Shown: positions 1 through 8,157 of the stretch, piece by piece
How the letters are laid out: each line of letters starts with the position of its first letter
How positions within the stretch are numbered: position 1 is the stretch's first letter
Assembly: GCA_964393615.1 (NCBI GenBank)
Contig: CAYMUR010000063.1
Location: 1-31,822, forward strand
Reading direction: 5' to 3'
DNA length: 31,822 nucleotides
Origin: CAYMUR01 sp964393615
GTDB lineage: Bacteria; Planctomycetota; Planctomycetia; Pirellulales; Pirellulaceae
The notes under the pieces: generated by a model
What the model saw: the letters and a program-made list of their open reading frames with translations, nothing else
Told to the model about the DNA's origin: nothing
Database searches by the model: none
Position numbers and translations under genes: made by a program

Positions 1-5
1 ACAAC

Positions 6-1040
6 TTGTCACGCGGTAAAGGTTTCACACTAGTAGAATTATTGGTCGTCATCGCAATTATTGCTATTTTAATTGCACTCCTATTACCAGCCGTCCAAGC
101 AGCTCGAGAAGCAGCGCGGCGGATTCAGTGCACCAATCATCTTAAACAACTTGGAATCGCCATTCACAATTTTCACGATGTAGCGGGAGCCTTGCCCGCC
201 ACGCGACTGTGGGATGACCGGGGTACATGGGCCAACATCTTATTGCCCTACATCGAACAGACGGCGGCCCACGACGAATGGAACTTTACCATTAGCTACA
301 AAGATCAATCTGACTTGGCCCGCAATGTCCAGGTCCCGATTTTATTCTATCCCACTCGGCGCAGCCCACCCCAACAGAGCACGGGCGAGGCCGGTACAGC
401 ACAAGCCAGTGGTCAATGGCCCAAAGGAACGCCCGCTGATTTCGCTGTCTGTATCGGTGACGGCCGTTGTGCTGATCCGGATGTGGACGGTGCAACCTAT
501 TGTCAAAAGACGCACTTGAATACCCATTGGGATCATCCAATTCCCGAAGTTCCAGGTGCATTTGCCATGGCCTGTCCATGTGGACCGAACGGTTTTCCCA
601 TACCACCACCCGCTGGAAAACCGACACGGTTCAAATCAGAAATCAAGTTTAGAAGCGTACGGGACGGTCTCTCTAATACCCTGTTTGCAGGAGAGAAACA
701 TCTACCCGACTCTGATCTCCCGCAATGGCCTGTCGAGCCTTATCGCGTGGCCATGGGACATATTGATCACGGTGATAATAGCATCTTCAACGGCACCTCG
801 GCAAACAACCTCATGCGTGTTGCTGGACCAAACTATCCAATCATGGATGATTTGTCTTACACCAGCTATCGCTATTCGCAACAACAAAACTTGCTTTTCG
901 GCAGTTGGCATCCCGGTGTCTGTAACTTCCTGTTCGGCGACGGAACCCTACATGCATTGAGTGCGTCCACCAGTACCACTGTGCTAGGTGCACTGGCTAC
1001 CAAGGCTGGTGACGATGTCGTACCGCGAAAGGCATATTAA
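6..1040 (+). CDS. DUF1559 domain-containing protein with pilin-like N-terminus
   Basis: The N-terminus carries a type IV pilin/pseudopilin signature, KGFTLVELLVVIAIIAIL. A prepilin peptidase would be expected to cut between G and F, leaving a hydrophobic helix that anchors or assembles the protein. The C-terminus has the planctomycete H-X9-DG motif (HPGVCNFLFGDG, near residue 305). This architecture is DUF1559, a family present in many copies in Planctomycetes whose function is not settled; a role in surface or pseudopilus-like structures is a guess. The middle has a short Cys/Pro/Gly-rich stretch (ACPCGPNG). The first codon used here is TTG, five bases from the window edge, and the frame stays open to base 1. 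The true start may therefore lie upstream, although few residues are normally found before the pilin motif. The family call is secure, the exact start is not. Confidence 0.9.
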   Translation: MSRGKGFTLVELLVVIAIIAILIALLLPAVQAAREAARRIQCTNHLKQLGIAIHNFHDVAGALPATRLWDDRGTWANILLPYIEQTAAHDEWNFTISYKDQSDLARNVQVPILFYPTRRSPPQQSTGEAGTAQASGQWPKGTPADFAVCIGDGRCADPDVDGATYCQKTHLNTHWDHPIPEVPGAFAMACPCGPNGFPIPPPAGKPTRFKSEIKFRSVRDGLSNTLFAGEKHLPDSDLPQWPVEPYRVAMGHIDHGDNSIFNGTSANNLMRVAGPNYPIMDDLSYTSYRYSQQQNLLFGSWHPGVCNFLFGDGTLHALSASTSTTVLGALATKAGDDVVPRKAY

Positions 1041-1414
1041 AGCAGGCTGAGAGCGCATGATGCCGTCTTGATACCAGTTAGGTCCTGAAATATCCTGCAC
1101 ATCTCTAAAATTGGCCAGCCTGTCAACGATACCCGTGGCCAACCTGTCAACGATACCCGACTCTTTACGGTTATTGGAAAACGTCTGCGAATGCATGTCT
1201 GTTCCCCAACCGCAAGCCAGTGCCCCATGGATCCACCGTGTTCCAACCCTCTATGTTTCCGGCAATTCAATCGAACAAGGTAAGAACGCCTCCATGGGCT
1301 AACGACCTCTCTCCGAAATGCCTTCCCAGGTATCGCCGTCTACAACCAGAACACGACGGACAATACCAATGGCATCCTTTCCAGGGCAACAGATGCGCAA
1401 AAACGAAAGATCTA
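1041..1414. other. Intergenic stretch with a short tandem repeat
   Basis: This is the space between the 3' ends of two convergent genes. I see no convincing gene. It holds the 24-bp tandem duplication listed separately and no clear hairpin followed by a T-run for either flanking gene. The small open frames here have no start signals or recognisable content. Confidence 0.6.
1113..1160 (+). repeat. 24-bp tandem duplication (2 copies)
   Basis: Two adjacent 24-base units, at 1113-1136 and 1137-1160, share the core CTGTCAACGATACCCG. They differ at two positions (G/A at base 6 and T/A at the last base). They lie about 70 bp after the DUF1559 stop codon. Being a multiple of three, the unit would read as an 8-residue repeat, but no gene is apparent here. 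Confidence 0.85.
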
Positions 1415-2260
1415 CTATTGAAACTTCACAGTAACTTGTTCTTGCACTTCCAGGGTAAGTCCCTTGATTTGAGTCACCGCTTTTTTAACTTCTTCTGGTT
1501 CCTTTAATGCCTGCAAACCCTGGAATTTTGTAAAGTTCGCCATATCCGCCATCACATCTCCTAAGCGAATCTCCGCCAACGTTGTAAGTTTATCCTCGTC
1601 CGATTTGTGCGTTGCGCTATTCTCCACCACATCCCCTGCCACCCGCACACGGACTAGTATGCGTAGCCCATCAAACATGGGTTTCATCATTTGCATCACG
1701 AGTGCTTGCTGCTGCAGATCCTCCTTTTTGTCGCCATCTGGGCCACCAGTTTCCGCTTCACCCATCTTCCATTCGGGCATACTAATTGTCAGCGTGTTTG
1801 TATCTCCCGGTATATAGGTGAAGGTAACAGGCTGTTTTACCTCATTCGGAACTTCGGCTTCTTCACCAACCATTCCCGCTGGTTTCTCTAACGCATTGAT
1901 TGTTATCTTGTTAATGTCATCGAATTCATACTTGGCCAGTTTTCCAGTCCAGCCTTTCTTGTTCTTCTTGTCTTTTACCCAAAGCAGGCGGACACCCTCT
2001 CCGAACTCCGCCGCCTCCTTTTTGAAATCATCTTCACTCAACTGAAAATTAGTGTCGCTCGCACCTTCTGCATCTTCTCCGGATGGAAGCACACCGCGCA
2101 AATTTTCGGTAAATCCCGGCATCTGGACATTCATATACTTGGCCACATAAATGTAGCCGTGCCCATCTTGTTCTACGACTATTTCTGTCAACTGTTCAAA
2201 ACAGCCAGTTAGCGAAACAAGCAGAAGAATCATTCCTATGAAAAGTACACAGCGTTTCAT
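1415..2260 (-). CDS. Predicted lipoprotein of unknown function
   Basis: The protein has 281 residues. The start is set at the ATG at 2260 because the next residues form a classic lipoprotein signal (MKRCVLFIGMILLLVSLTGC, lipobox LTGC with Cys20). An AGGAG ribosome-binding site lies 6 nt upstream, at 2267-2271. The frame stays open upstream to 2389, but that extension has no signal character. After Cys20 the protein should be lipid-anchored at a membrane facing the periplasm. The mature part is acidic and mixed alpha/beta, with a Lys-rich patch (VKDKKNKKGW) and a C-terminus rich in Glu, Lys and Val. I do not recognise the family and propose no activity. It stands alone, convergent with the DUF1559 gene and divergent from the deacylase gene. 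Confidence 0.8.
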   Translation of the reverse strand: MKRCVLFIGMILLLVSLTGCFEQLTEIVVEQDGHGYIYVAKYMNVQMPGFTENLRGVLPSGEDAEGASDTNFQLSEDDFKKEAAEFGEGVRLLWVKDKKNKKGWTGKLAKYEFDDINKITINALEKPAGMVGEEAEVPNEVKQPVTFTYIPGDTNTLTISMPEWKMGEAETGGPDGDKKEDLQQQALVMQMMKPMFDGLRILVRVRVAGDVVENSATHKSDEDKLTTLAEIRLGDVMADMANFTKFQGLQALKEPEEVKKAVTQIKGLTLEVQEQVTVKFQ

Positions 2261-2674
2261 CGTAAACTCCTGGTTATGCTTGTACGAATGAACATGAGTG
2301 GTGTGCGAATGTCGTAGGGCAATCCTGTCACACCAGAACCAATATATTAGAAATTCACGCCGTGGCAATCCTCCATACCTTCCAGGCACAATGTCCTGTT
2401 AGTGGATCACCACCTCTACTTCGCGATACACAGAAAACACAGGGCACAAGAAGTATCACGAATGCCAACTAAACTATCGTAGTCTAGCAGAAACACTCCA
2501 GCCTCCGCTGGACAAGTACCGTACACCTAACCTATTTTGACCAATGGAACAACCGATTATTTTTCACTCCAAATCGCACGGACGATCGCCAGGGCCTATG
2601 CGATATTTTTCCATTGAACATCGTCTGAGTATTCAGCCAACGCAACCCATCAGAACGACTACGATAAGGTTAAC
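2261..2674. other. Divergent intergenic region
   Basis: This separates the start of the minus-strand lipoprotein gene from the start of the plus-strand deacylase gene, so it should carry promoters for both. I see the lipoprotein RBS (2267-2271) and a weak AAGG (2666-2669) before the deacylase ATG. No convincing promoter pair or RNA structure could be assigned by eye. Confidence 0.5.
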
Positions 2675-3742
2675 ATGAATCAACACCAAGAATTTGACTT
2701 TGACAAACTACCTGCTGGCACAAAGCAGGCGTATCGTATGACCGTAAACGTTGGGGAGACACCTGACATTGTTGACACGGTTGCAATGATTGCTGGTGAC
2801 CAATCACTTCACGAGAACATCCAGACTGAGATTGACAGTCGATTACGCGACGGCACGCTTTCCATTCCTGTACTTGCAGCGCGCGGATCTCGTCCTGGAA
2901 AGACATTGGTAACCACTGCAGCAGTCCACGGTGATGAATACGAAGGGATAGAAGCAATTCACCGAACCTTTGCTGCGATCGATCCATCTTCGATGGCTGG
3001 ATGTTTCCTGGCGGTTCCTGTAGTGACCCTTCCCGCTTACTGGATGGCGTGCCGGGTCAATCCGTTAGACGGGCTTAACATGGCCCGAATCTTTCCGGGC
3101 TCGACCGATGGCAGCGCGAGCGAGCGTCTCGCCTCCCGACTCCTCGACAGAGTCCTGCGTCATGCCAGTCTCTATATTGATCTTCACAGCGCCGGCCGTG
3201 GTTCTCACTGGGTAACCATGTGCGGGTTCACCGACTATGGCTCCCAGGCAGACATTGCCCGCTCAGCCGCGAAGTGTTTTGGGGCTCCTGTCATCTGGGA
3301 ACATCCTCACGACCCTGAATCCATCGGTCGAACCCTGACGGCAACGAATGACCTGGGAATTCCATCACTCTATACAGAAGCCTATGGTGGGGGCCATGCA
3401 CGACCAGAAGATATCGACTGTTATACCCAGGGCCTTGCCAATCTATTGCGGTTCCTGGATATCGCTGAGCTACCGGCTGCTGGTCTTCCAAAACCTTACG
3501 ATCCTATAGAAGTCTGTGGATTGGGGGATACGGACAGGTCACTCAGCGCTACCCAATCCGGACTCGTGTGGTCGCTGGTCAAACCAGGCGAGCGAGTACA
3601 GGTTGGCCAAAAAATTGCTTACATTCGCAACCTGGAAGGAACAATCATCGAAGAAATCGTCAGTCCACAAGATGCATTCGTTGTGGGAATTCGTGCAACA
3701 CCCCGTATTTTCGCTGGAGATAATTTGGTCATCTTGACCTGA
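2675..3742 (+). CDS. Succinylglutamate desuccinylase/aspartoacylase (AstE/AspA) family zinc deacylase
   Basis: The 355-residue protein belongs to the M14-like AstE/AspA group of zinc hydrolases that remove acyl groups from N-acyl amino acids or related amides. Expected zinc ligands are visible as H85 and E88 in AAVHGDEYEG and H171 in DLHSAGRG. The likely catalytic glutamate is E235 in YTEAYGGG. The last 80 residues (from about GLVWSLVKPGERVQVGQ) resemble the C-terminal beta domain common in this family. No signal peptide is present, so it is probably cytoplasmic. A weak AAGG lies 5 nt before the ATG. The gene stands alone on the plus strand and its neighbours give no clue to the substrate, so calling it AstE or aspartoacylase specifically would be over-reading. 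Confidence 0.88.
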   Translation: MNQHQEFDFDKLPAGTKQAYRMTVNVGETPDIVDTVAMIAGDQSLHENIQTEIDSRLRDGTLSIPVLAARGSRPGKTLVTTAAVHGDEYEGIEAIHRTFAAIDPSSMAGCFLAVPVVTLPAYWMACRVNPLDGLNMARIFPGSTDGSASERLASRLLDRVLRHASLYIDLHSAGRGSHWVTMCGFTDYGSQADIARSAAKCFGAPVIWEHPHDPESIGRTLTATNDLGIPSLYTEAYGGGHARPEDIDCYTQGLANLLRFLDIAELPAAGLPKPYDPIEVCGLGDTDRSLSATQSGLVWSLVKPGERVQVGQKIAYIRNLEGTIIEEIVSPQDAFVVGIRATPRIFAGDNLVILT

Positions 3743-3845
3743 ATTCGCTGAAACGATGTGCTGGACTGAGTCCCCTCCAACATGACAATCAGCAGTGTTC
3801 TTGTTGGATGACCTGGTATCCACTGGCGGATTGGTGGCTCGACAT

Positions 3846-5555
3846 CTATGGCAGTTTTTTGACGAACGGCACATGGACCGATAGACGCAGAACCAACTCG
3901 TTTGTGGCGTCCGGCCGAATGGTACGAGTAACTGTCAGGAAATGCCATTGTTCATCACCAGGATGCGATTCACCACCACTGACTTCATGCATACCTTGCA
4001 CCGAATCGATTATCTCCAAACCGGCAACGTTTGCGATGCCAGCATGTAACCACGTTCCCAACGTGATCGTTTTTCCAGCAAATCGTTGCACGGGTACGCG
4101 TTGTTCGATGAATACATGGCCACGTGTACGATCTGTCGTCAACCGCACGGCAGATCGACCGGATTTGACCAATGACTGCTCGTGGACTATCAGCGGACCT
4201 TCTCCACTGACAATCCATTCAGCCGGCTTGCGATCCGGTAGAGCGTTCCACTGCTCAAAATCTGGATTTTTTAGCAGGTTTAGCTCCTCGCCAGTAATGC
4301 TGCTTCCTTCGACAAGCACCGCATCGTCAAAGTAAAACAGTCGGTCCAATGCTATCTCGGGTATCCAACGCAGATCGTGAGGATTGCGACAGTCAACCAA
4401 TGCTTGCAGGTAACGATCCGGCACTTTTTCATGGGGACAGAGAGAACATTGCCCAAGCATTAACCGTGGACGCACTACAGGGTTGAACCACTCGTTAGGA
4501 TGCCAGACATACAGCCAAACATACTTGTCCGTCTCAGTCAGTGCTCCATAGAGAGTATTTTCCAGCTCGCACGGACTGCGATAATTCTTATGCAAGTCGA
4601 GCGGGTCGGTATGCCAGCCACCATACATGTTGGGCGTCGGATCTACCCAGATACCAAAAGCATATTGAATGGGGGCGAATAGCTTGTCAGATGCATGGGA
4701 TTCTTCGGCACCGTTGCGCAATATTTTAAAGGCTTGGCGAGTGATACCATGGTAGCCTCCTTCCCCACCATCGATAATTGTGGCTTGGCCCCGCGCTTCA
4801 AGCATACCACGCACAAAACAATCAACGAGTCCATTTCCACGCCAACCTGTGTCCTGAATGATGATGATCGTGATCGTCGGATAGGATTGACTAACGGCCT
4901 GCATCCATTGTCGACCCCGCAACTGTACCTGGGCAGCCGTTTGCTGCAGCGTATACTTTTCCTTGCTCGGAGAATCACCGTAGTTGAAAATATGTTTTCC
5001 CTGCCACGGGCCAAGGCCGCCCGTATAATGCTCGACATCCAGAAACAAACCTTTGAATCCAGCTTCTTTTGCCAACCATGCAGCCACCGCGCCGTTTTCG
5101 GCGATACCTGACCAGTGGGGATCGAACCAGTCGAGGTTTCCATCGGAGGGTTTCCCTGTCACTTTCGATCCGCGGGCTGTCGTCTCGATTTGAATAAAAT
5201 TATCCGTTAACCGCTTAAACTGTGTGGCTTTGAGATCCGCCAGTGCCTTCTTAAAATCGGACCGGTTGAATCGCCGACCTCCGAAAAACATCCCTTCTTG
5301 GCCGGATCTCTGTGGCCCCCAATCATCGGCATAAACGGCGATATTCAGTCCGTCCAGAGGGAGTTGCTCAATATCAGCCACATGTTCTTTCAGGTATGCC
5401 GGTTCTACTACATTGCAAGCAAAGCCAATAATCTTTTTGTCGTCAGTGATCGGAGGTCCGATCTCTGCCCAAATCGGATTACACAGAACCAGATAAAATG
5501 CCAGGTTCAATATTTTTACCGCGAGAGAGAAAATCGTGTGCTTCTCAAAGACCAT
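3846..5555 (-). CDS. Secreted TIM-barrel-like protein with C-terminal carbohydrate-binding-like domain
   Basis: The 569-residue protein has an N-terminal signal peptide (hydrophobic core FSLAVKILNLAFYLVLC, probable cut after IWA) and an AAAGG about 9 nt before the ATG. Residues about 40-400 have alternating strand/helix character that looks like a TIM barrel. Examples are IIGFACNVVEP, LDGLNIAVYADDWG, GLFLDVEHYTGG, TITIIIIQDTGW and YVWLYVWHPNEW. Acidic residues sit at strand ends, as in glycoside hydrolases. From NLLKNPDFEQWNALPDRKP to the end (about 145 residues) it resembles a CBM4/9-type jelly-roll. I cannot name the family. The last strand usual in such domains seems to be missing: the frame stops just after an A6 run (VKKLP-stop), so a frameshift near the 3' end is possible. 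It converges with the deacylase gene. Confidence 0.75.
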   Translation of the reverse strand: MVFEKHTIFSLAVKILNLAFYLVLCNPIWAEIGPPITDDKKIIGFACNVVEPAYLKEHVADIEQLPLDGLNIAVYADDWGPQRSGQEGMFFGGRRFNRSDFKKALADLKATQFKRLTDNFIQIETTARGSKVTGKPSDGNLDWFDPHWSGIAENGAVAAWLAKEAGFKGLFLDVEHYTGGLGPWQGKHIFNYGDSPSKEKYTLQQTAAQVQLRGRQWMQAVSQSYPTITIIIIQDTGWRGNGLVDCFVRGMLEARGQATIIDGGEGGYHGITRQAFKILRNGAEESHASDKLFAPIQYAFGIWVDPTPNMYGGWHTDPLDLHKNYRSPCELENTLYGALTETDKYVWLYVWHPNEWFNPVVRPRLMLGQCSLCPHEKVPDRYLQALVDCRNPHDLRWIPEIALDRLFYFDDAVLVEGSSITGEELNLLKNPDFEQWNALPDRKPAEWIVSGEGPLIVHEQSLVKSGRSAVRLTTDRTRGHVFIEQRVPVQRFAGKTITLGTWLHAGIANVAGLEIIDSVQGMHEVSGGESHPGDEQWHFLTVTRTIRPDATNELVLRLSVHVPFVKKLP

Positions 5556-6147
5556 GCGTTGAACACCTTTTCTGTAGCCATGCTTTTAGGAACCTTGCTG
5601 GTTCAAGCAACACGCGCTGCTCGTTCCTTGGCGGCGCCATGAGATTAAATAGTGCGAAACTCACGGATGATCCAACCATCTTCGTGGCAAACGCTCAAGG
5701 TCACACAGGTTATCGAACGATCGGTGATCTTTTCGGATCACGCCCAAAGGCTGACGATACGGTCAATTATTTTGATCATTCATTTCATACGACCTTCACT
5801 CCGTTGAGCACGCTCTTTGTCGTTGCTGGTGAGTACTGATGCAACAGCACGTTGCACCAAATCATTCGCCTGTTGAAAACGGCCGATTTCTGACTGTGGG
5901 GTCTCCAATCACCAGATCCGATATAGTTCATAACAACCGCGTAGGCGAACTAAAAGTAATGCTCAACGTTCTGCAACCTGTTCTGCAACTTGAGTTTGGA
6001 CAGCAACCCGGTTCGATTATCAGATCGAAATCGGTCATTGCATCACTGAAGAAAGACGTGTGCAGCGCCGGCTAATCAAATTGCTCTCGCCAACGGGCGT
6101 CCCGCTCCGCTGGCGTGCTCGTTCGAGATCACAAAATAGCGATATGT
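5556..6147. other. Intergenic stretch, no convincing gene
   Basis: About 590 bp lie between two minus-strand genes. Two plus-strand open frames meet at a TGATG overlap near 5837-5841 (one of 113 codons ending there, one of 78 codons starting there). Neither has a recognisable domain or good RBS, and the first overlaps the start of the minus-strand gene, so I do not call them. A nested inverted repeat lies at 6088-6115: outer arms CGCCA/TGGCG, inner arms CGGG/CCCG. It sits about 33 bp after the cytochrome stop codon and could act as a transcript end, but there is no T-run. Confidence 0.5.
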
Positions 6148-6522
6148 TTACTTGTGAGCTTTGTGACAGGCGCCACAATTAGTAGCCGTCTTCAACTCAT
6201 TTGTCGCTTCTCTACCAACGGCAACTTTCGCTGCTGCCATCACGGCCTTGCCGGCCAGATTATGCCAGGAAGCCATTTCTCCCTTGGCAGGCTTGTTTTC
6301 TAATAAACTGATATAGCTATCGAGCAGAGTAATCTTTTCATCCTGGCTCGCGTCACCACTGAGCACTTTTTTCAATAAACCGTCTTTGTGAGCAATCTTC
6401 ATGGTTTCTTTAATTGTATACTTGGCTTTCGTTTCACCTTCGTCGGCTGCCAACACGGAATTCAACACCAATATGCTTGCGACTAATGTTGCAATGCCAA
6501 ATGATACCTTGACAGCATTCAT
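6148..6522 (-). CDS. Small secreted cytochrome c with C-terminal CxxCH (class II-like)
   Basis: The 124-residue protein begins with a Sec-type signal peptide (hydrophobic core FGIATLVASILVLNSV, likely cut after VLAA). It ends with a single heme c attachment motif, C116-GA-C119-H120, four residues before the stop. The rest is predicted helical. A single heme site at the far C-terminus of a short helical protein is the layout of class II cytochromes (cytochrome c'). It should be periplasmic and act as a small electron carrier or gas-ligand-binding heme protein. A good AGGAG lies before the ATG. No obvious partner gene is adjacent. The class II assignment rests on layout only. Confidence 0.85.
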   Translation of the reverse strand: MNAVKVSFGIATLVASILVLNSVLAADEGETKAKYTIKETMKIAHKDGLLKKVLSGDASQDEKITLLDSYISLLENKPAKGEMASWHNLAGKAVMAAAKVAVGREATNELKTATNCGACHKAHK

Positions 6523-7157
6523 GAAAAACTCCTTTGCAAATCTAATGATCCGACCAACACTGGTTCAATAACGAGCAGGTCATTGTATCACTATTATTCT
6601 CAAAATCAAGCGAATGCAATTGTTTCACTACGTTTTCTGGTTGCATGCAGCAACAAATAGTATGTCATTGCCCCAATCACATCCTTTCCAGTATTGGTAC
6701 TGGGTATCTCGAATCGACACGGCAGTAGCACAACCCAGTTGGATAAAATACGGTTTCATGAACGGTGCATAGCGGTTTTTACAAACTTCGGGAAGAGATT
6801 TGCTTGTTTCGTCTTCGACGGCTACTTCCAATTGCCCCTTACCAAATAAATTAGCAATAATCACCGTAAAACATGACACAATAACCACAGGTCCAGGGTA
6901 CCAGCGAGGGTGTCATCAAGCGGACCCGTCCCGAATCTGCGGCACCTCTAGGAAATGTTCCACCAGCAGCAACGGCCAAAGACACAAGGTGGTAATGGAA
7001 ACGAACAACACCCTGCTGTGAAGATGTTTATCGAACGAAGCCAATATAGCCAACTGGCTTGTCCATAGAATCACCTTGACATGGCAAGATTAACTCTCTT
7101 CACTAACATAATAAAAGTTCTTCATACCAAAAGGCAATTGATACAAGGAGCATGATT
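6523..7157. other. Divergent intergenic region, possible decayed fragment
   Basis: This lies between the start of the minus-strand cytochrome gene and the start of the plus-strand epimerase gene. A minus-strand open frame of 86 codons at 6628-6888 has a moderately protein-like segment (GQLEVAVEDETSKSLPEV) but no RBS and no domain I recognise; it is not called. A perfect TTGACA hexamer lies at 7076-7081, about 80 bp before the epimerase start, but no good -10 box sits 16-18 bp further on. Confidence 0.45.
7145..7150 (+). promoter_or_regulatory. Ribosome-binding site AAGGAG that selects a GTG start
   Basis: AAGGAG at 7145-7150 is a strong Shine-Dalgarno sequence. It lies only 1 nt before the ATG at 7152, too close for normal initiation, but 7 nt before the in-frame GTG at 7158, which is ideal spacing. 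This is why the epimerase start is placed at GTG 7158. Confidence 0.75.
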
Positions 7158-8153
7158 GTGCATACCATCCTGATGACAGGATCGACCGGCTGTATCGGTA
7201 ACGCGACCGTTGCCTATTTGCTGGAGCAAGGGGTCGAGCGCATCGTCGGTTTCAGCCGCAAGGCCAACGCCCATCACATTCCAAAAATCTGGCGGGACCG
7301 TGTCAGTATGATTGCCGGCGACATGGCCGATGCCGAATCAGTCCGAAAGGCAGTGCTCGAAACACAGCCGTCGGCGATTATCCACCTCGCCGCTTTTCAA
7401 ACACCCGATTGCCAGGCATTTCCATTCCAGGGCATGGATATTAATGTGGCTGGCACAATGCACCTGTTCAAGGCAGCCGCCGCATTGGATGTTGGCTTGG
7501 AACGTTTTGTATGTGCCAGTTCCATAGCCGTCAACGGTCCGCGCAATGCTTATCCGAACCAGACCATTTCCACACAAGATCCTTATCTACCCTCCAGCTT
7601 GTACGGTTACTGGAAAATCGCGAATGAAGGATGCGCCCAGGCATTTCATCTGGAAACCGGCATTCCCACTGTTTCTGTCCGTTTGGCAACAACCTATGGG
7701 CCAGGGCGGGATCGAGGAATGACCTCGGCACCTACTTCCGCCTTGAAAGCACTTGCACTACGTGTACCTTTTGCAATGCCTTATGTTGGCCGTGAGCACT
7801 ACCATTTTGTAAAAGACGTTGGCGCTGGATTTGCCCAGTGTGCCATCGAACCATTTGAAGGTTATGGTGTGTTCAACCTGCGAGGAAAAACCGTTTCGAC
7901 CGAAGATTTTATCGATGCCATTCAGCACATTGCAGACAGTCTAGGCATGCCAGATCCACACGATGTATCCATTGCCCCCAACGCAATAGCCATTCCGTTC
8001 GGCTGTGACTTTGACGCGTCCGATACTTGTGACACTTTTCCCAATATGCCACTGACACCACTCGATGAAGGGATCCGCCAATCCCTGGAAATTTTTATGG
8101 CTCAAGTCAAGAACGGCGAATTAGATACTTCTCATCTAACACCCGGCCCCTGA
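7158..8153 (+). CDS. NAD-dependent epimerase/dehydratase (extended SDR family)
   Basis: The 331-residue protein is an extended short-chain dehydrogenase of the type that works on nucleotide sugars or related polyols. The Rossmann motif TGSTGCIG is at residues 7-14, with D55 following the second strand and HLAAFQ at 76-81. The catalytic serine region is CASSIAVNGP (S121/S122), and the active-site pair Y149-xxx-K153 is in LYGYWK. No signal peptide, so cytoplasmic. The start is the GTG at 7158 on RBS spacing; the ATG two codons upstream is the alternative. It converges with the alcohol dehydrogenase gene with only 4 bp between the stops and no visible terminator, so transcripts of the two may overlap. 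The substrate cannot be read from sequence. Confidence 0.9.
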   Translation: MHTILMTGSTGCIGNATVAYLLEQGVERIVGFSRKANAHHIPKIWRDRVSMIAGDMADAESVRKAVLETQPSAIIHLAAFQTPDCQAFPFQGMDINVAGTMHLFKAAAALDVGLERFVCASSIAVNGPRNAYPNQTISTQDPYLPSSLYGYWKIANEGCAQAFHLETGIPTVSVRLATTYGPGRDRGMTSAPTSALKALALRVPFAMPYVGREHYHFVKDVGAGFAQCAIEPFEGYGVFNLRGKTVSTEDFIDAIQHIADSLGMPDPHDVSIAPNAIAIPFGCDFDASDTCDTFPNMPLTPLDEGIRQSLEIFMAQVKNGELDTSHLTPGP

Positions 8154-8157
8154 CCAC

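Noticed and set aside
3776..3808. Inverted repeat TCCAACA/TGTTGGA between convergent genes, considered as a two-way terminator.
   Set aside because: Only 7 bp with a 19-nt loop and no T-run on either side.
5498..6075. Two plus-strand open frames joined by a TGATG overlap at 5837-5841, looking like coupled small genes.
   Set aside because: The first overlaps the start of a real minus-strand gene, neither has a ribosome-binding site or recognisable content, and both are rich in unlikely residue mixes for a real protein.
6628..6888. Minus-strand 86-codon frame with a protein-like segment (GQLEVAVEDETSKSLPEV).
   Set aside because: No RBS, no domain I can name, and the remaining sequence looks random. 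A decayed fragment is possible but unsupported.
7076..7112. TTGACA hexamer upstream of the epimerase, considered as a promoter.
   Set aside because: No -10-like hexamer at 16-18 bp; the nearest candidate (TAACAT) is 22 bp away.
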